In this document: positions 11,275-23,100 of the stretch, in pieces
How positions within the stretch are numbered: position 1 is the first letter of the stretch
How the letters are laid out: the number at the start of each line of letters is the position of its first letter
DNA from: Amyelois transitella
Lineage: Eukaryota; Arthropoda; Insecta; Lepidoptera; Pyralidae
Reading direction: 5' to 3'
Length of the DNA: 64,000 bases
NCBI RefSeq assembly: GCF_032362555.1
Contig: NC_083531.1
Coordinates: forward strand, 1,736,001-1,800,000
Made by a program: the position numbers and the translations under genes
The notes under the pieces: generated by a model
Seen by the model: the letters and a program-made list of their open reading frames with translations, nothing else
Told to the model about the DNA's origin: nothing
Database searches by the model: none

Positions 11275-11280
11275 AATAAA
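11275..11280 (+). promoter_or_regulatory. Poly(A) signal of sericin-like gene A
   Basis: AATAAA lies about 100 bases after the stop codon; it is the first such signal in the 3' flank. Confidence 0.7.
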
Positions 11281-11424
11281 TTTGAATGAATAATTATTAC
11301 ATGTTTTTATTTAAAAAAAAATAAATCGAAATCTGACCAATGATAGATTGGTATATTAGAAAACTAGTATTCGAAAGATCAAAATGGCCGCCGACTGATG
11401 AGGGGATATTTTTTTTTTTGCCCA

Positions 11425-11512
11425 TACATACATATAATCACGTCTATATCCCTTCCGGGGTAAACAGAGCCAACAGTCTTCAAAAGACTGATATGCCACG
11501 TTGAGCTGTTTG
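11425..11512 (-). repeat. Family A repeat, 3' fragment
   Basis: CATA end and tail only. Confidence 0.65.
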
Positions 11513-11737
11513 AATTTTTGCTATTATTATTTGTCGGATACACGAATTGAGTAAATTTATTTTATATATTGTGAGATTGCAGTTCGAATTAAGTACCTAC
11601 AAAAACATAACTTTTAATAGAGTAACTATCTATTATATTATCTATTAAATAATCTGAATGTTACAACTTGCGTTACAAAGGCACAGTGTACTCATTAATA
11701 TTAAATTACACATTATTCACATTATTTTCGTCACAGT

Positions 11738-11930
11738 ATGAAAAACCTAAATCGCGCAAGCAAAAATTTCACGGATTGAAGCTATATATGCAACCTTCGA
11801 CACAAAATCGTCGGAGCCGCGGTTCCCCAGGCATCACACCTAGCCTGGCGGAAGATCTTCCCTTTGGTGGCGGTCAAGCCGAATCATCGACTCCGCTACA
11901 ATACATACAGATAGCCACGTCTACAGGGTG
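11738..11930 (+). repeat. Fragment of the solo-LTR family
   Basis: Shares the GCTATATATG TATA-like element, GGTTCCCCAGGCAT and the CCGCTACA end with the LTR at 15393. Confidence 0.75.
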
Positions 11931-12390
11931 AAATTTAAAACAACTGCATCCTTTTAAACATAGACAATACCCATGCTTCTGAGCCGTTTGAGCCTATTTT
12001 TATTTAAATTAAACGTCATCATTTTCACATTTAAAAAACCCTCAAAAACTACGTCACAAGCTTTATTAAAGACCAATACTACAAAAAGGAATTAAAACTA
12101 AACATGTAAATAAATGTCTGACAAATAAATTATTTTTCTAGTATCAAGATCAAGTAAAGTACAGAGTTGTCGAGATCGATCAGCTGAATGAATTGTGTCG
12201 TTGACTTCTGAATCTTACTCGTCGCTTTTCCGCCGACCGGGGTGATATGACGTATTTAGGATCGTGGATTTTGATACTTTTATTTTTTTTCGTACTTTCT
12301 TAAATATGAACCGATATTTTTCTTTTAACGTTTTTAAATATCCTTTAGATGAGTACACTTAACAGTTAAATTTATGCAGTTGAATTAAAA

Positions 12391-12530
12391 GTCAGCCTGT
12401 ATATCCCTGGCGTGGTAAACAGAGCCAAGATTCTTGAAAAGATAGAAAGGCCACGTTCAACTTCATGACGGAATTGAGATTCAAATAGTGTCAAGTTGCT
12501 AGCCCACCGCCTACAACATGGATCTCAAAT
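12391..12530 (-). repeat. Family A repeat, diverged fragment
   Basis: Tail (TATATCCCTGGCGTGGTAAA) and part of the body. Confidence 0.6.
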
Positions 12531-12534
12531 TTAT

Positions 12535-12905
12535 TTTTTTATTTTATTTTATTCAAAAAATATACAGTCTTAAATAATAATTTAATAACTATATAAGAGA
12601 CTATTGACCATTTACATATTTTCACATTTAAAATCTAAACAGCCAATCTGCAAAACTATATATACTACATAAGTAATAACTAAGACAAAAGGAACCAGAA
12701 AAAAAAATATATAAATAAAATTGAACCTTTTGAGAGTCATTAAGCCACCGGACTAAACTAAGCCTTGGACATCCCATTTACAAACTGTCTCGGGCTGGAG
12801 TTGAACAGATCCAGTTCGGAGCCTACAGCTAGTTTATTCAGCTCTTTTGCTGATCTTATAAAGTAGCTATTTTGTCTATAGTCTATTCTTTAGTTACATT
12901 TAATA
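12535..12905 (-). repeat. Possible LINE 3' region
   Basis: AT-rich start with TTTATT runs and then a GC-richer block, resembling in layout the LINE 3' end at 52330. No clear protein match. Confidence 0.3.
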
Positions 12906-12974
12906 CCTCGTCAAATCACTTAAATTTGATAGCAGACCCCTGGCTTTTAAACACCGCTAAGGAAAAAACTGGAA

Positions 12975-13150
12975 ATCTTATATATAAAATTCTCGTTTTA
13001 TATATAAAATTCTAGTGTCACAATGTTCGTTCCCGTACTCCTCCGAAACGGCTTGACCGATACTCATAAAATTTTGTGAGCATATTTAGTAGGTCTGAGA
13101 ATCGGCCGAAATCTATTTTTCATACCCCTTAGTGATATGGGTTAGGTTAT
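12975..13150 (+). repeat. Family F repeat
   Basis: Contains TCCTCCGAAACGGCTTGACC and GAGAATCGGCCGA; other copies lie at 32085 and 48836. Confidence 0.7.
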
Positions 13151-13175
13151 GTTAGGTTAAAATTTAAAACAAGAA

Positions 13176-13240
13176 AGTATTTTCAAGACTGTTAGCTCTT
13201 ACTACCCCGCAAGGTATATAGACTTATATGTATGTATTTT
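13176..13240 (+). repeat. Family A repeat, 3' fragment
   Basis: Tail ACCCCGCAAGG and TATG end only. Confidence 0.6.
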
Positions 13241-13430
13241 CTATTTGAATATTATCAATAAAAGTCGGCCATTTTTTATTTGTCAAATTAAATTGTTCCC
13301 CTAGCATTAACACAGCATGTTGCCTGGTTACCTCGGGGAATTGACACGTGCCTAAAACTATAAGTGGCTGATTTATACAGAACTTGTTGCTTATTATGTC
13401 ACCCTTATGTCAAAACCAACATCGTTGTTG

Positions 13431-13473
13431 TATAAAAAAGGCTAGAGAACGCTCGCAGTTCTGCCGGTGTAAG
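13431..13473 (+). promoter_or_regulatory. Probable promoter and short noncoding first exon of the microexon gene
   Basis: TATAAAAAAG at 13431-13440 is followed 25 bases later by an initiator-like GCAGTT and then by a splice donor (AAG|GTGAGA at 13473/13474). A leader of about 17 bases could splice to an acceptor just before the coding exon at 14059, for example the AG ending at 14038. A second TATA-like run at 14001 would give an unspliced leader instead. Which one is used cannot be decided from sequence. Confidence 0.45.
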
Positions 13474-14058
13474 GTGAGATATGGAGAATATTTTATTAGA
13501 AAATATTTTACATTTTCCTGCCTAATTGACTTCAAAAGTCGAGTTCACTGAATGTAAAAAATGTGTAGTGTATAATAACTATGTATGTATTTGAATGAAT
13601 GAATGAATGATTTACTTTGCAATGAATGAGTCATATTACATTGTTGTGACATTTGTTTTAAGCACTAAACATTCAGTTGGCATGCAAAAATATAGTGTTA
13701 TAAATTTACATTATTAAAATACTTTAATGAATCAATACAATAAATAATTGTATTAATCTGACAATTACATATTATCATTTTTTATTTGCTGAAATAAAAT
13801 TATTTTATGATAACTACATATTTATTTATTTGTCTCTTGAGCGTAGTTTTTTTTTTCATCATCAAACTATCAAATTATGTTACCCATAGTTGACTCTTAC
13901 GACATCCATAAGAAAATTGAAGTGGATTCTAGTCAGACTGAGCAATACCTGACGTGGTACCATAAAAAAGTAGTTACATTAGTTTTACGATGCCAATTAA
14001 TATAAAAAAAATGTAACAAGCAATTATTTTTACCGAGAGAACACTGTTTGGTGACAAA

Positions 14059-17000
14059 ATGCCCAGAAAAGAGTCGTATTTTCTGTTTATTTTATTAAAT
14101 TCATTTATTTTAGTGCAATGTGGATATCCACCGGTAAGTACTGCTAGTGCCGTGTGGTTCCCGACACCAATACAAAAAAGAATAGGACCACTCCATCTCT
14201 TTCCCATGGATGTCGTAAAAGGCGACTAAGGGATAGGCTTACAAACTTGGGATTCTTTTTTAGGCGATGGGTAAGCAACCTGTCACTATTTGAATCTCAA
14301 TTCTATCATTAAGCCAAATAGCTGAACGTGGCCATTCAGTCTTTTCAAGACTGTTGGCTCTGTCTACCCCGCAAGGGATATAGACGTGACCATATGTAAA
14401 GGTATGTAGTATACTATTGCATTTTGTAGACTTTACGGGTTAGCTTTCATAAACCCATTGAATTTTGCACAATAGATAAGGTATGTACCTACTTACTATT
14501 TTTTTTAAACAAGAATCACAAAATACTTCATTTAAAAAGGAGGTTGATCAAATATCTATGAACTATAGTCGCAGACACAGATAAAAAATAACTATCGATG
14601 GATTCATTATAAAAAAAAATATTAAGACGGATCACTTAGGTAGATTAAAATCTTTTTCTAACTCTTCACTTTTTGTCAGTAAATAAAGCGCAATGTCCGG
14701 TTACTTCTAATAAAAATAAATTAAAGTAAATGTTAAAATACTATTCAATCATATGAATATTAAAAATCAACAAAGATTTTTTTGTATAAATGAAAAATAT
14801 ATGTAAGTACTTAGTTATTTATTAATTATTGAAAAATTAAATTAAATTAAGTTAGCGCACATTTGGCGATATCTTCTACTCAATAGAAGAATCATCGATT
14901 AATTTTACAAGAATTCAAATTCAAATTAAATTTACATACATACATACATACATATGGTCACGTCTATATCCCTTGCGGGGTAGACAGAGCCAACAATCTT
15001 GAAAAGACTGAATGGCCACGTTCAGCTATTTGGCTTAATGATAGAACCGAGATTCAAATAGTGACAGGTTGCTAGCCCATCGCCTAAAAGAGGAATCCTA
15101 AGTTTATAAGCCTATCCCTTAGTCGCCTTTTACGACATCCATGGGAAAGAGATGGAGTGGTCCTATTCTTTTTTGTAATAGTGCCGGGAACCACACGGCA
15201 CAAAAATTAAATTTATTTATTCATTATTATAGGATACTTCATATCGCTTAATGATTGTCAAAATTTTTGGTTTCACAACATTGGTTGACGTCAAATTAAT
15301 TACTTAAAACCAAGTTTACTGCCGCTTCCAAGGCGTCAGTGCAAAAGAAGCGGTAACAAATCTGTAGGTAATGTATTTTAAACACACACAATTGTGGCGA
15401 CATCTCTACGCCACTCGTCACAACATCCAATCACACAACAACTGTCAATCATCGCGAAGAAATTGACGCGCTCAGCCAATAGCAGCGAAGAATCCAAATC
15501 GCGATTTCAAAGATTTCATGGATTGGAGCTATATATAATATAAGTACAACCTCCGACACAACATCGTCTGTCGCGCGGTTCCCCAGGCATAACACCTAGC
15601 CTGACGGAAGATCTTCCCTTTGGTAGTGGTCGAGCAGAATCATCTCTCCCGCTACACAATTCAGAATATTTTCATACAAAAATATCCATTTTGGTCGGAA
15701 CACACATTAGATAGAATGCACGAAATTTCCTGTTCATCTTAATTAAGGATCTATCTTTTCTGCAAAGATCGGAGACGAGGTACAAGCTGGCAGTGTTCTG
15801 CTACCGGCCACGAGAAGAGGCCGGTACCTCGCTAACATCGTGAGAAGACAGGCTGTGGTATGTATAAATCAATCAATGAATCACCCATTGTGCCGTGTGG
15901 TTTCGGCACCAATAGAAAAAAAGAAGAGGTGGACTCCATGCCTTTCCCATGGATGTCGTAAAAGACGACTAAGGGATAGGTTTATAAACTTGAGATTTTT
16001 CTTTTAGGCGATGGGCTAACAAAATGTCAATATTTGAATCATTAAGCCAAATAGCTGAACGTGGCCATTCAGTCTTTTCAAGACTGTTGGCTCTGTTTAC
16101 CCCGCAAGGGATATAGACGTGACCATATGTATGTGTATGTATGCATAAAATACATACATATGTAAATGCCAAATAATGAACTTACACAAAATATGTCAAA
16201 TTAGCAAAGCTTGGAGTGGTAATAATTTTTAATTTTTTTTTTCTAATTATGACTTTGATTTAGTCGCGTATCTCATTCTGACTTCATGGATACCCAAGCC
16301 CCCAAGAGGGCTGCCGCGAAATCTATACACATATACATCTATTCCGATGTTCATTTAAACATGTTTTTTTTATAGGATGGCACAGGAATTAAATTCAACA
16401 AAGACGCTGACCGCGTAAGTGTCAAATGGTTTTTTTTTTAAAGAAAATATTGCTTTTATGAATACTTATATAGATAAACATATTTTATTTTTTTATTTTA
16501 TAATAGCTGTGCGATACGTCGTTTTGCCATATAAATAATTTTTAAGTAATTCTAAGGAACGAACATTGTGACACGAGAACTTTATATATATAAATCTTAC
16601 TAGCTGTGCCCGCGACTTCGTCCGCGTGGAATAGTTATTATGGGCATCATTGAAGCCCTCAAAGATGAATAATTTTCCCCGTTTTTTCACAATTTCCATT
16701 ATTTCTTCGTTCCTAAGTTGCAGCGTGATGTTATATAACCTAAAGCCTTCCTCGATGAATGGTCTATTCAACACAAAAATAATTTTTCAATTCGAACCAA
16801 AAGTTTCTGAGATTAGCGCGTTCAAACAAACTCTTCAGCTTTATAATATTAGTATAGATTATTTTTATTTCAAAACCTCCATCTGCAGATGAATGCAGAA
16901 GCGAAGAAGAAAGTGGACGTGCTTTCAGACGATCTCCTCCCTTACATAATGGCCGAACAAGAACGCCGCATCACCCTGTATAAGAGGGTCATGACAGCCA

Positions 17001-20000
17001 TACAGAACGGAGAGAAAGGTGTCACAATAGTCGAGATGAGAAATAAACCACCGCTCATTATTAAAAGAGGTATTTTGAAAGTTGAACTGATGTAACTGCT
17101 CAGAACAGAGTAGACAGAGCCAACAGTATTAACTTTTTAATACTGTTGGCTGAACGTGGCTTATCAGTCTTTACTGATAGGCCACGTTCAGCTGTTTGGC
17201 TTAATGATAGAATTGAGATTCAAATAGTGACAGGTTGCCAGCCTGTCACCTAAAATAATGCCAAATTTAAAAGCCTATCTATCCCTTAGTCACCTTTTAC
17301 GGTATCCACGAAGAAAGAGTGGTCCTATTCTTCTTTCTATTGGTGCCGGGAACCACACGGCACGTTTATATACCTACGTGGTAGTAATTTTAATCATCAC
17401 TCCCGCTACCCAGCAACCCGTCACTATTTGAATCTCAATTCTATCATTAAGACAAACAGCTGAACGTGGCCTATCAGTATTTTCAAGTTTGTTGCTTCTG
17501 TCTACCCCGTAAGGGATAAAGACGTGATCATATGTATGTATGTGTGTACTCCCGCTACATTTGTACCTATTAATGTCGTTTTCTTTCCATTTCTATATTT
17601 TCGAACCGCCGAGCTTGCATGAAGAGAGTTATGAATGTGGATGAAGCGAAGGAAGTATGCAGAGATCGTGGCAAGTGGAAAGAGGTAGACTCTGCCTACC
17701 CCTCCGGGAAAGAGGCGTGATTTTATGTAATATTTAACTACACAAGACCTATATTATATCCCGACGCTAAACTAACCTACCGCTCACCTTACTCATATAG
17801 CATTTAGGGTACATCATTAGATTTTGAAGATGGTTTGACCTCTATGTATCACGTCTATATTCCTTGCGAGGTAGACAGAGTCAGCAGACTTGAAAGACTG
17901 ACGGGGCACGTTCAGCTGTTTGGCTTAATGATAGAATTAAGATACAAATTGTGACAGGTTGCTAGCCCATCGCCTAAATGTATGTCTATATTTTCCAGGT
18001 CTAATGTACAGATGTCCATCAAACCGTGCGCCTAAAGAGCCCGACGGCTCGGGCAACATTTACTGCGAAGACGACATAGAGCCAATATTGGTGATGTATG
18101 ATTCCTGTCTCAGCGCCGAGGACAAGGAGCTTTTTGTCGCCGAGAACCATTACTTCTTTTGTAACCGTGAGTTGTTCCAAATTCAATTTCAAAATCGTTA
18201 TAATGCCGTGTGGTTCCCGGCACCAATACAAAAAAGAAAGGACCACTCCATCTCTTTCCCATGGATGTTGTAAAAGGCGACATAGGGATAGACCTATATA
18301 CCTACTTGGGATTCCACTTTAAGGCGATGGGCTAGCAACCTGCCATTATTTGAATCTCAATTCAATCATTAAGCCAAACAGCTTCAGTATTTTGATGTCT
18401 GTTGGCTCTGTCTACCCCGCAAGGGATATATATAGACGTGATTCTATGTCATGTCATGTAGTAGTAAATTTCAATTAAATCAATTCATCATAACAATGTA
18501 TTCTCTAATCCACATTTCTATTCTTATTCTGAGTTTGGATTTATTGAGAAGTTAACGTTATTGAAGAAAATGCTGCACTGCAGTTTGCACTGACGCTTCG
18601 GCAGCGGCAATAAACCTAGTTTTAAGTAATTTATTCGACGTCAACCAATGTGTGTGACACTAAAAGATATGACAATTATTAAGTAACTAGTTGTGCCCGC
18701 GACTTCGTCCGCGTGGTATAGTTATTTTGGGCATCATTGAAGCCCTCTAGGATGAATAATTTTCCCCGTTTTCACATATTCCATTATTTCTTTGCTTATA
18801 GTTGCAGCGTGATGTTATATAGCCTTCCTCGATAAATGGTCTATTCAACACAAAAAGAATATTACTGTTGCGTGCGCTGCGAAAACGGTTCAAGATACCA
18901 AAAATATATGTATGAATGAATTATTCCTCTTGAAATAATCTAAAAAAATGTCTACGACAGTATATGTCTATCTTTTACTATTAACTCACCAGAACCGTTT
19001 TTATGGTAATCAAAAATAAATAACTATTTCAAGCGGACGAAGTCGCGGGCACAGCTAGTACCCTATAAAGCGTGCGCACGCGCCCAAGACCTTCTCATTC
19101 GATCTTCTTCACCCACAAGAGATACAGACGTGATCCTACATGTACCTACCTTCTCCATCAGGGTACTGGCGGGAGATGCCTGATCTTCCCCGTACGAACA
19201 CCACAGTGGTGGGCTGCCCCCCAACTCAGCGGACTTCCTATAACTACACCATGAGTAAATGTGGCCTGGAGGGCTCCGAAGATGTCCTCGTCCATTATAG
19301 ATATTATCCTGATAGGGTAAGAAAAAAGTACCCGTGGTAGTTGAAGTAAAAGTAATGTGGTTCCCGGCACCAATAATAAAAAAGAATAGGACCACTCCAT
19401 CTCGTTCCCATGGATGTCGTAAAAAGCGACTAAGGAACTTGAGATTCTTCTTTTAGGCGATGGGCTAACAACCTGTCACTATTTGAATGCTTATTCTATC
19501 ATTAAGCCAAACGGCTGAACGTGGCCTATCAGACTTTTGAAGACTAATGGCTCTGTCTGTATACCCCGGAAGGGATATAGACGTGATTATATGTACGGGT
19601 ACTAATAACCTGTCACTATTTGAATCTCAATTCTATTTTTAAGCCAAACGGCTGAACGTGGCCTATCAATCTTTTGAAGACCGTTGGCTCTGTCTACCCC
19701 GGAAGGGATATAAACGTGATTATATGTATGTATGGGTAAGATAAGAAATACTAGTTGAATAGAACTAGAACTTGACACGAAAATATTTTTTGTATGTTTG
19801 TAACGCGATAACTTCAGAATTATTGGGCTGAACTTTATTAAACTTTAAATTCATGTAGGTTCTGTCAATGGCTTTTATAAGTTCGTGGGGCAAATAATTT
19901 GTTAAGAAGTTTTTAATATTAGAATAATAAATATATATAGAACTTTATTTAATATCTACATATATACTATATTAATTGTACACCTGTATCTAACGGATTT

Positions 20001-20156
20001 CCGGTGACATATAACTATGTATGTTTCAGACCTACAAATACGTGACGGAGTTAGATCCTGACAGGGAAGTCTGTGACCACTGGAACCCATGTCAGTTAGG
20101 ATATATCTTCGCGCTGCGGACCATAGACGAGGCTGAGGTGGCTAGCGAGCTCTGGC
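14059..20156 (+). CDS. Microexon gene, exons 1-7: signal peptide and 8-Cys N-terminal domain
   Basis: Seven ordinary exons encode about 278 residues. After the signal peptide a basic stretch (RRGRYLANIVRR) and a charged helical stretch (AEQERRITLYKRVMTAIQ) precede eight cysteines in the order RCPS, YCED, SCLS, FCNR, GCPP, KCGL, VCDH, PCQL. Eight cysteines in a secreted protein suggest four disulfides. Exon 7 ends in phase 1 directly before the first microexon. Confidence 0.8.
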
Positions 20157-23100
20157 GTAAGGCATATATACATACATACATGCACACATGCATATGCACT
20201 CATGCAAACATGCATACATGCACTCATGCATACATACAGACATGTTCACGTGCACACATGCCCTCATGCACACATATGTACATACATGCACTCATGCATA
20301 CATGCATACATACATAGTGTGTATGTATGCATGCATGCATGGTTGATTGCATGTATGATTGTATGTATTACATACATACAATCATGCCTGTGATTTCCAC
20401 AAGCAACGATCCTTACAGACCTCACCCGCTTCCTCCACACTCATCACTTTTTTCAAGTACATTGATACGACGATGATGAAGAGTACTTGTAACATGAATT
20501 TATAATAATGTCGATAAATTATAATAGCATAAAGCATTTTTAACCCCCGACTAAAAAAAGAGGGGTGTTATACATTTGATGTGTCTGTGGCATCATAACT
20601 CGCAAATGGATGGAGCTATTTCAATTTAGTTTTTTGGATTAAAAGTGATTTACGTGCGAGTGTTCTTAGACATGTTGATCAAAATCGGTTGAGCCGTTTA
20701 AGAGTTAAGAGTGTTGAAGGCCGAATGTCGGCGACTATACTCGAGTGAAAACGGAAGTTTTATGTCTATATATGCTAACCATACGAAGCCAGGGGCGGGT
20801 CGCTAGTTAAAAAAATTAAACAGAACAATACAATTAGTACCTAGTGGTATAACAGACAATAACAGTATAAGAGGACCCTGAAATTTAGAGGATTTTCCTC
20901 AGGATCCAGTAAACCAACTATTTCATACCCTGACGAATGAAAAAAAGTATATTTAAACACATTTTTATTTTTCACAGGTAATTACAGTATGTATAATATA
21001 ATTATATTACTTTAAGTCTTCATATTCCTCCTGGTGTTATATCATTGCCTCTCCCTTTTGACTGAATTTGCAGATTTCTTCACGACGTTTTTCCTAACCG
21101 TAAAAACTATCCTTCATCCTTATGGATAAAGGATAGGAAGGTAGATAAGATTATTCTTAAATCATAAAATCTTTCCCATTGCTGTCGTAAAAAGCGACTA
21201 AAGGATAGGCTTATGAACTTCGGATTCTTCTTCTCTCATCTCAATCTTTGAGCCATATAGATGAACGTGGCCATTCAGTAGGTATTTCCGTGAAACTGTC
21301 GGCCCTGTCGACCCCGTAAGGGAAAAAGACGTGATTATATGTATGTTGTTTGTAAATGAGAAACATCGTCAATAATAGATATGAGGGATTTGTATATTAA
21401 TAAAGTAAAATTCAATTATAATAACAATTATTTAATTCTTTTTGATTGTCTTTTTAGCGGAAAGTAAGTATTACTGAAAATTCAGGCTTCTTGTTATAAA
21501 AAAAATAATCATTGTTGGATAAAATTTCACAAGGAAATTTTTGGGGGGTCGAAAATAGCCTCAAATTGCTTCGAGAATAGGATGGTACGGCCGTGCCGCT
21601 TTTTTTTGCTCGACTTGGCTGGGGCACTACCGTGCCCTCATATATTTTTGTAAAAATTTTGTATGTAACCTACATTTTTATAATTCCTGTCGTATGCTAA
21701 ATTTTAGCAATATTCAACCGTTACGTTAGTAATTTTGAAGAAAACAACTTATTGTTTTATTAATTTTTTTTTACATTAAGAAAAATTGCATAAGTTTTAA
21801 TTTATTTTAATAAATATTTATTATTTTATGTTGATTATGTAGCTTAAATTTTGTTTTGCAAATATGTCAATAAATGATGATATACTAAAGATAAATTATT
21901 ACATTTGTTATTATATTTCAGTTCCCGAGGGTAAGTAGTCCAGTAAAAATAATCACGATTATGTATCATAATGGATACCTACACATCAATACTAATATTA
22001 TAAAGCTGAAGAGTTTGTTTGTTTGTTTGTTTGAACGCGCTTATCTCAGGAACTACTGGTTCGAATTAAAAAATTCTTTTTGTGTTGAATAGACCATTTA
22101 TCGAGGAAGGTTTTAGGCTATATAACATCACGCTGCAACTTTTAGGAGCGAAGAAATAATGGAAAATGTGAAAAAAAAAAACGGGAAAAATTATTCACCC
22201 TTGAGGGCTTCAATGATGCCCAAAATAACTATTTCACGCGGACGAAGTTGCGGGCACAGCTAGTTAGATATATTTTTTTATAAATAAATTATTTCATATT
22301 ATTAATATCAATTATTAATTACATTTCCATAGATTATGAACGTAAGTACCTACCTATCTTAATACAATTAGTGTATTTTTAATTTAAAAAAATCTAATAT
22401 TCTAAAAAGTGCCGTTGCCGTGTGATTCCCTGTACCAATAAAAAAAAAGAATAGGACCGCTCCTTCTATTTCCCATGGATGTCATAAGAGGGGACAAAGG
22501 GATAAGCTTAAAAACTTTGGGTTCTTCTTATAGGCGATGGACTAGCAACCTGTCAATATTTGAATCTCAATTCTATCATCAAGCCGAAAAGCTGAACGTG
22601 GCCTATCAGTATTTTCAAGACTGTTGGCTCTGTCTAACCCGCAAGGGATATAGACGTGACTATATGTATCTATATACATACTTATGTATTTTAAAACGTG
22701 TGTTACAAATAATACAGGTATTAAACACGCACATAACGTACCTTTATTTAATCTCGGACGTGTCGAATCATGTTACAATAAATAATCCGTGGTGTAGTGC
22801 ATATGTATAAGAATGAAAGAGAAGGAAGTATTATGCCGTCTCTAGCACACATGCCACCATGATGGATTTTGAACAGCAGTTCATAATGGAGGGTACAGTG
22901 TGTATCTGAGAGCCGATAAGCGGGTGGGTAAGCGAATCTCTACACATTGTCACCAAGCGACTGAAAACCAGCGGCTTAATCTATCCTTCATACATACATA
23001 CAATCACGTCTATATCCCTTGCGGGGTAGACAGAGCCTACAGTCTTGTAAAGTCTGATAGGCCACGTTCAGCTATTTGGCTTTAAGATAGGATTGAGATT

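Larger units (their letters stand above)
11281..13430. other. Intergenic region between sericin A and the microexon gene
   Basis: Holds the repeat pieces listed separately at 11425, 11738, 12391, 12535, 12975 and 13176. No gene seen. Confidence 0.6.
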
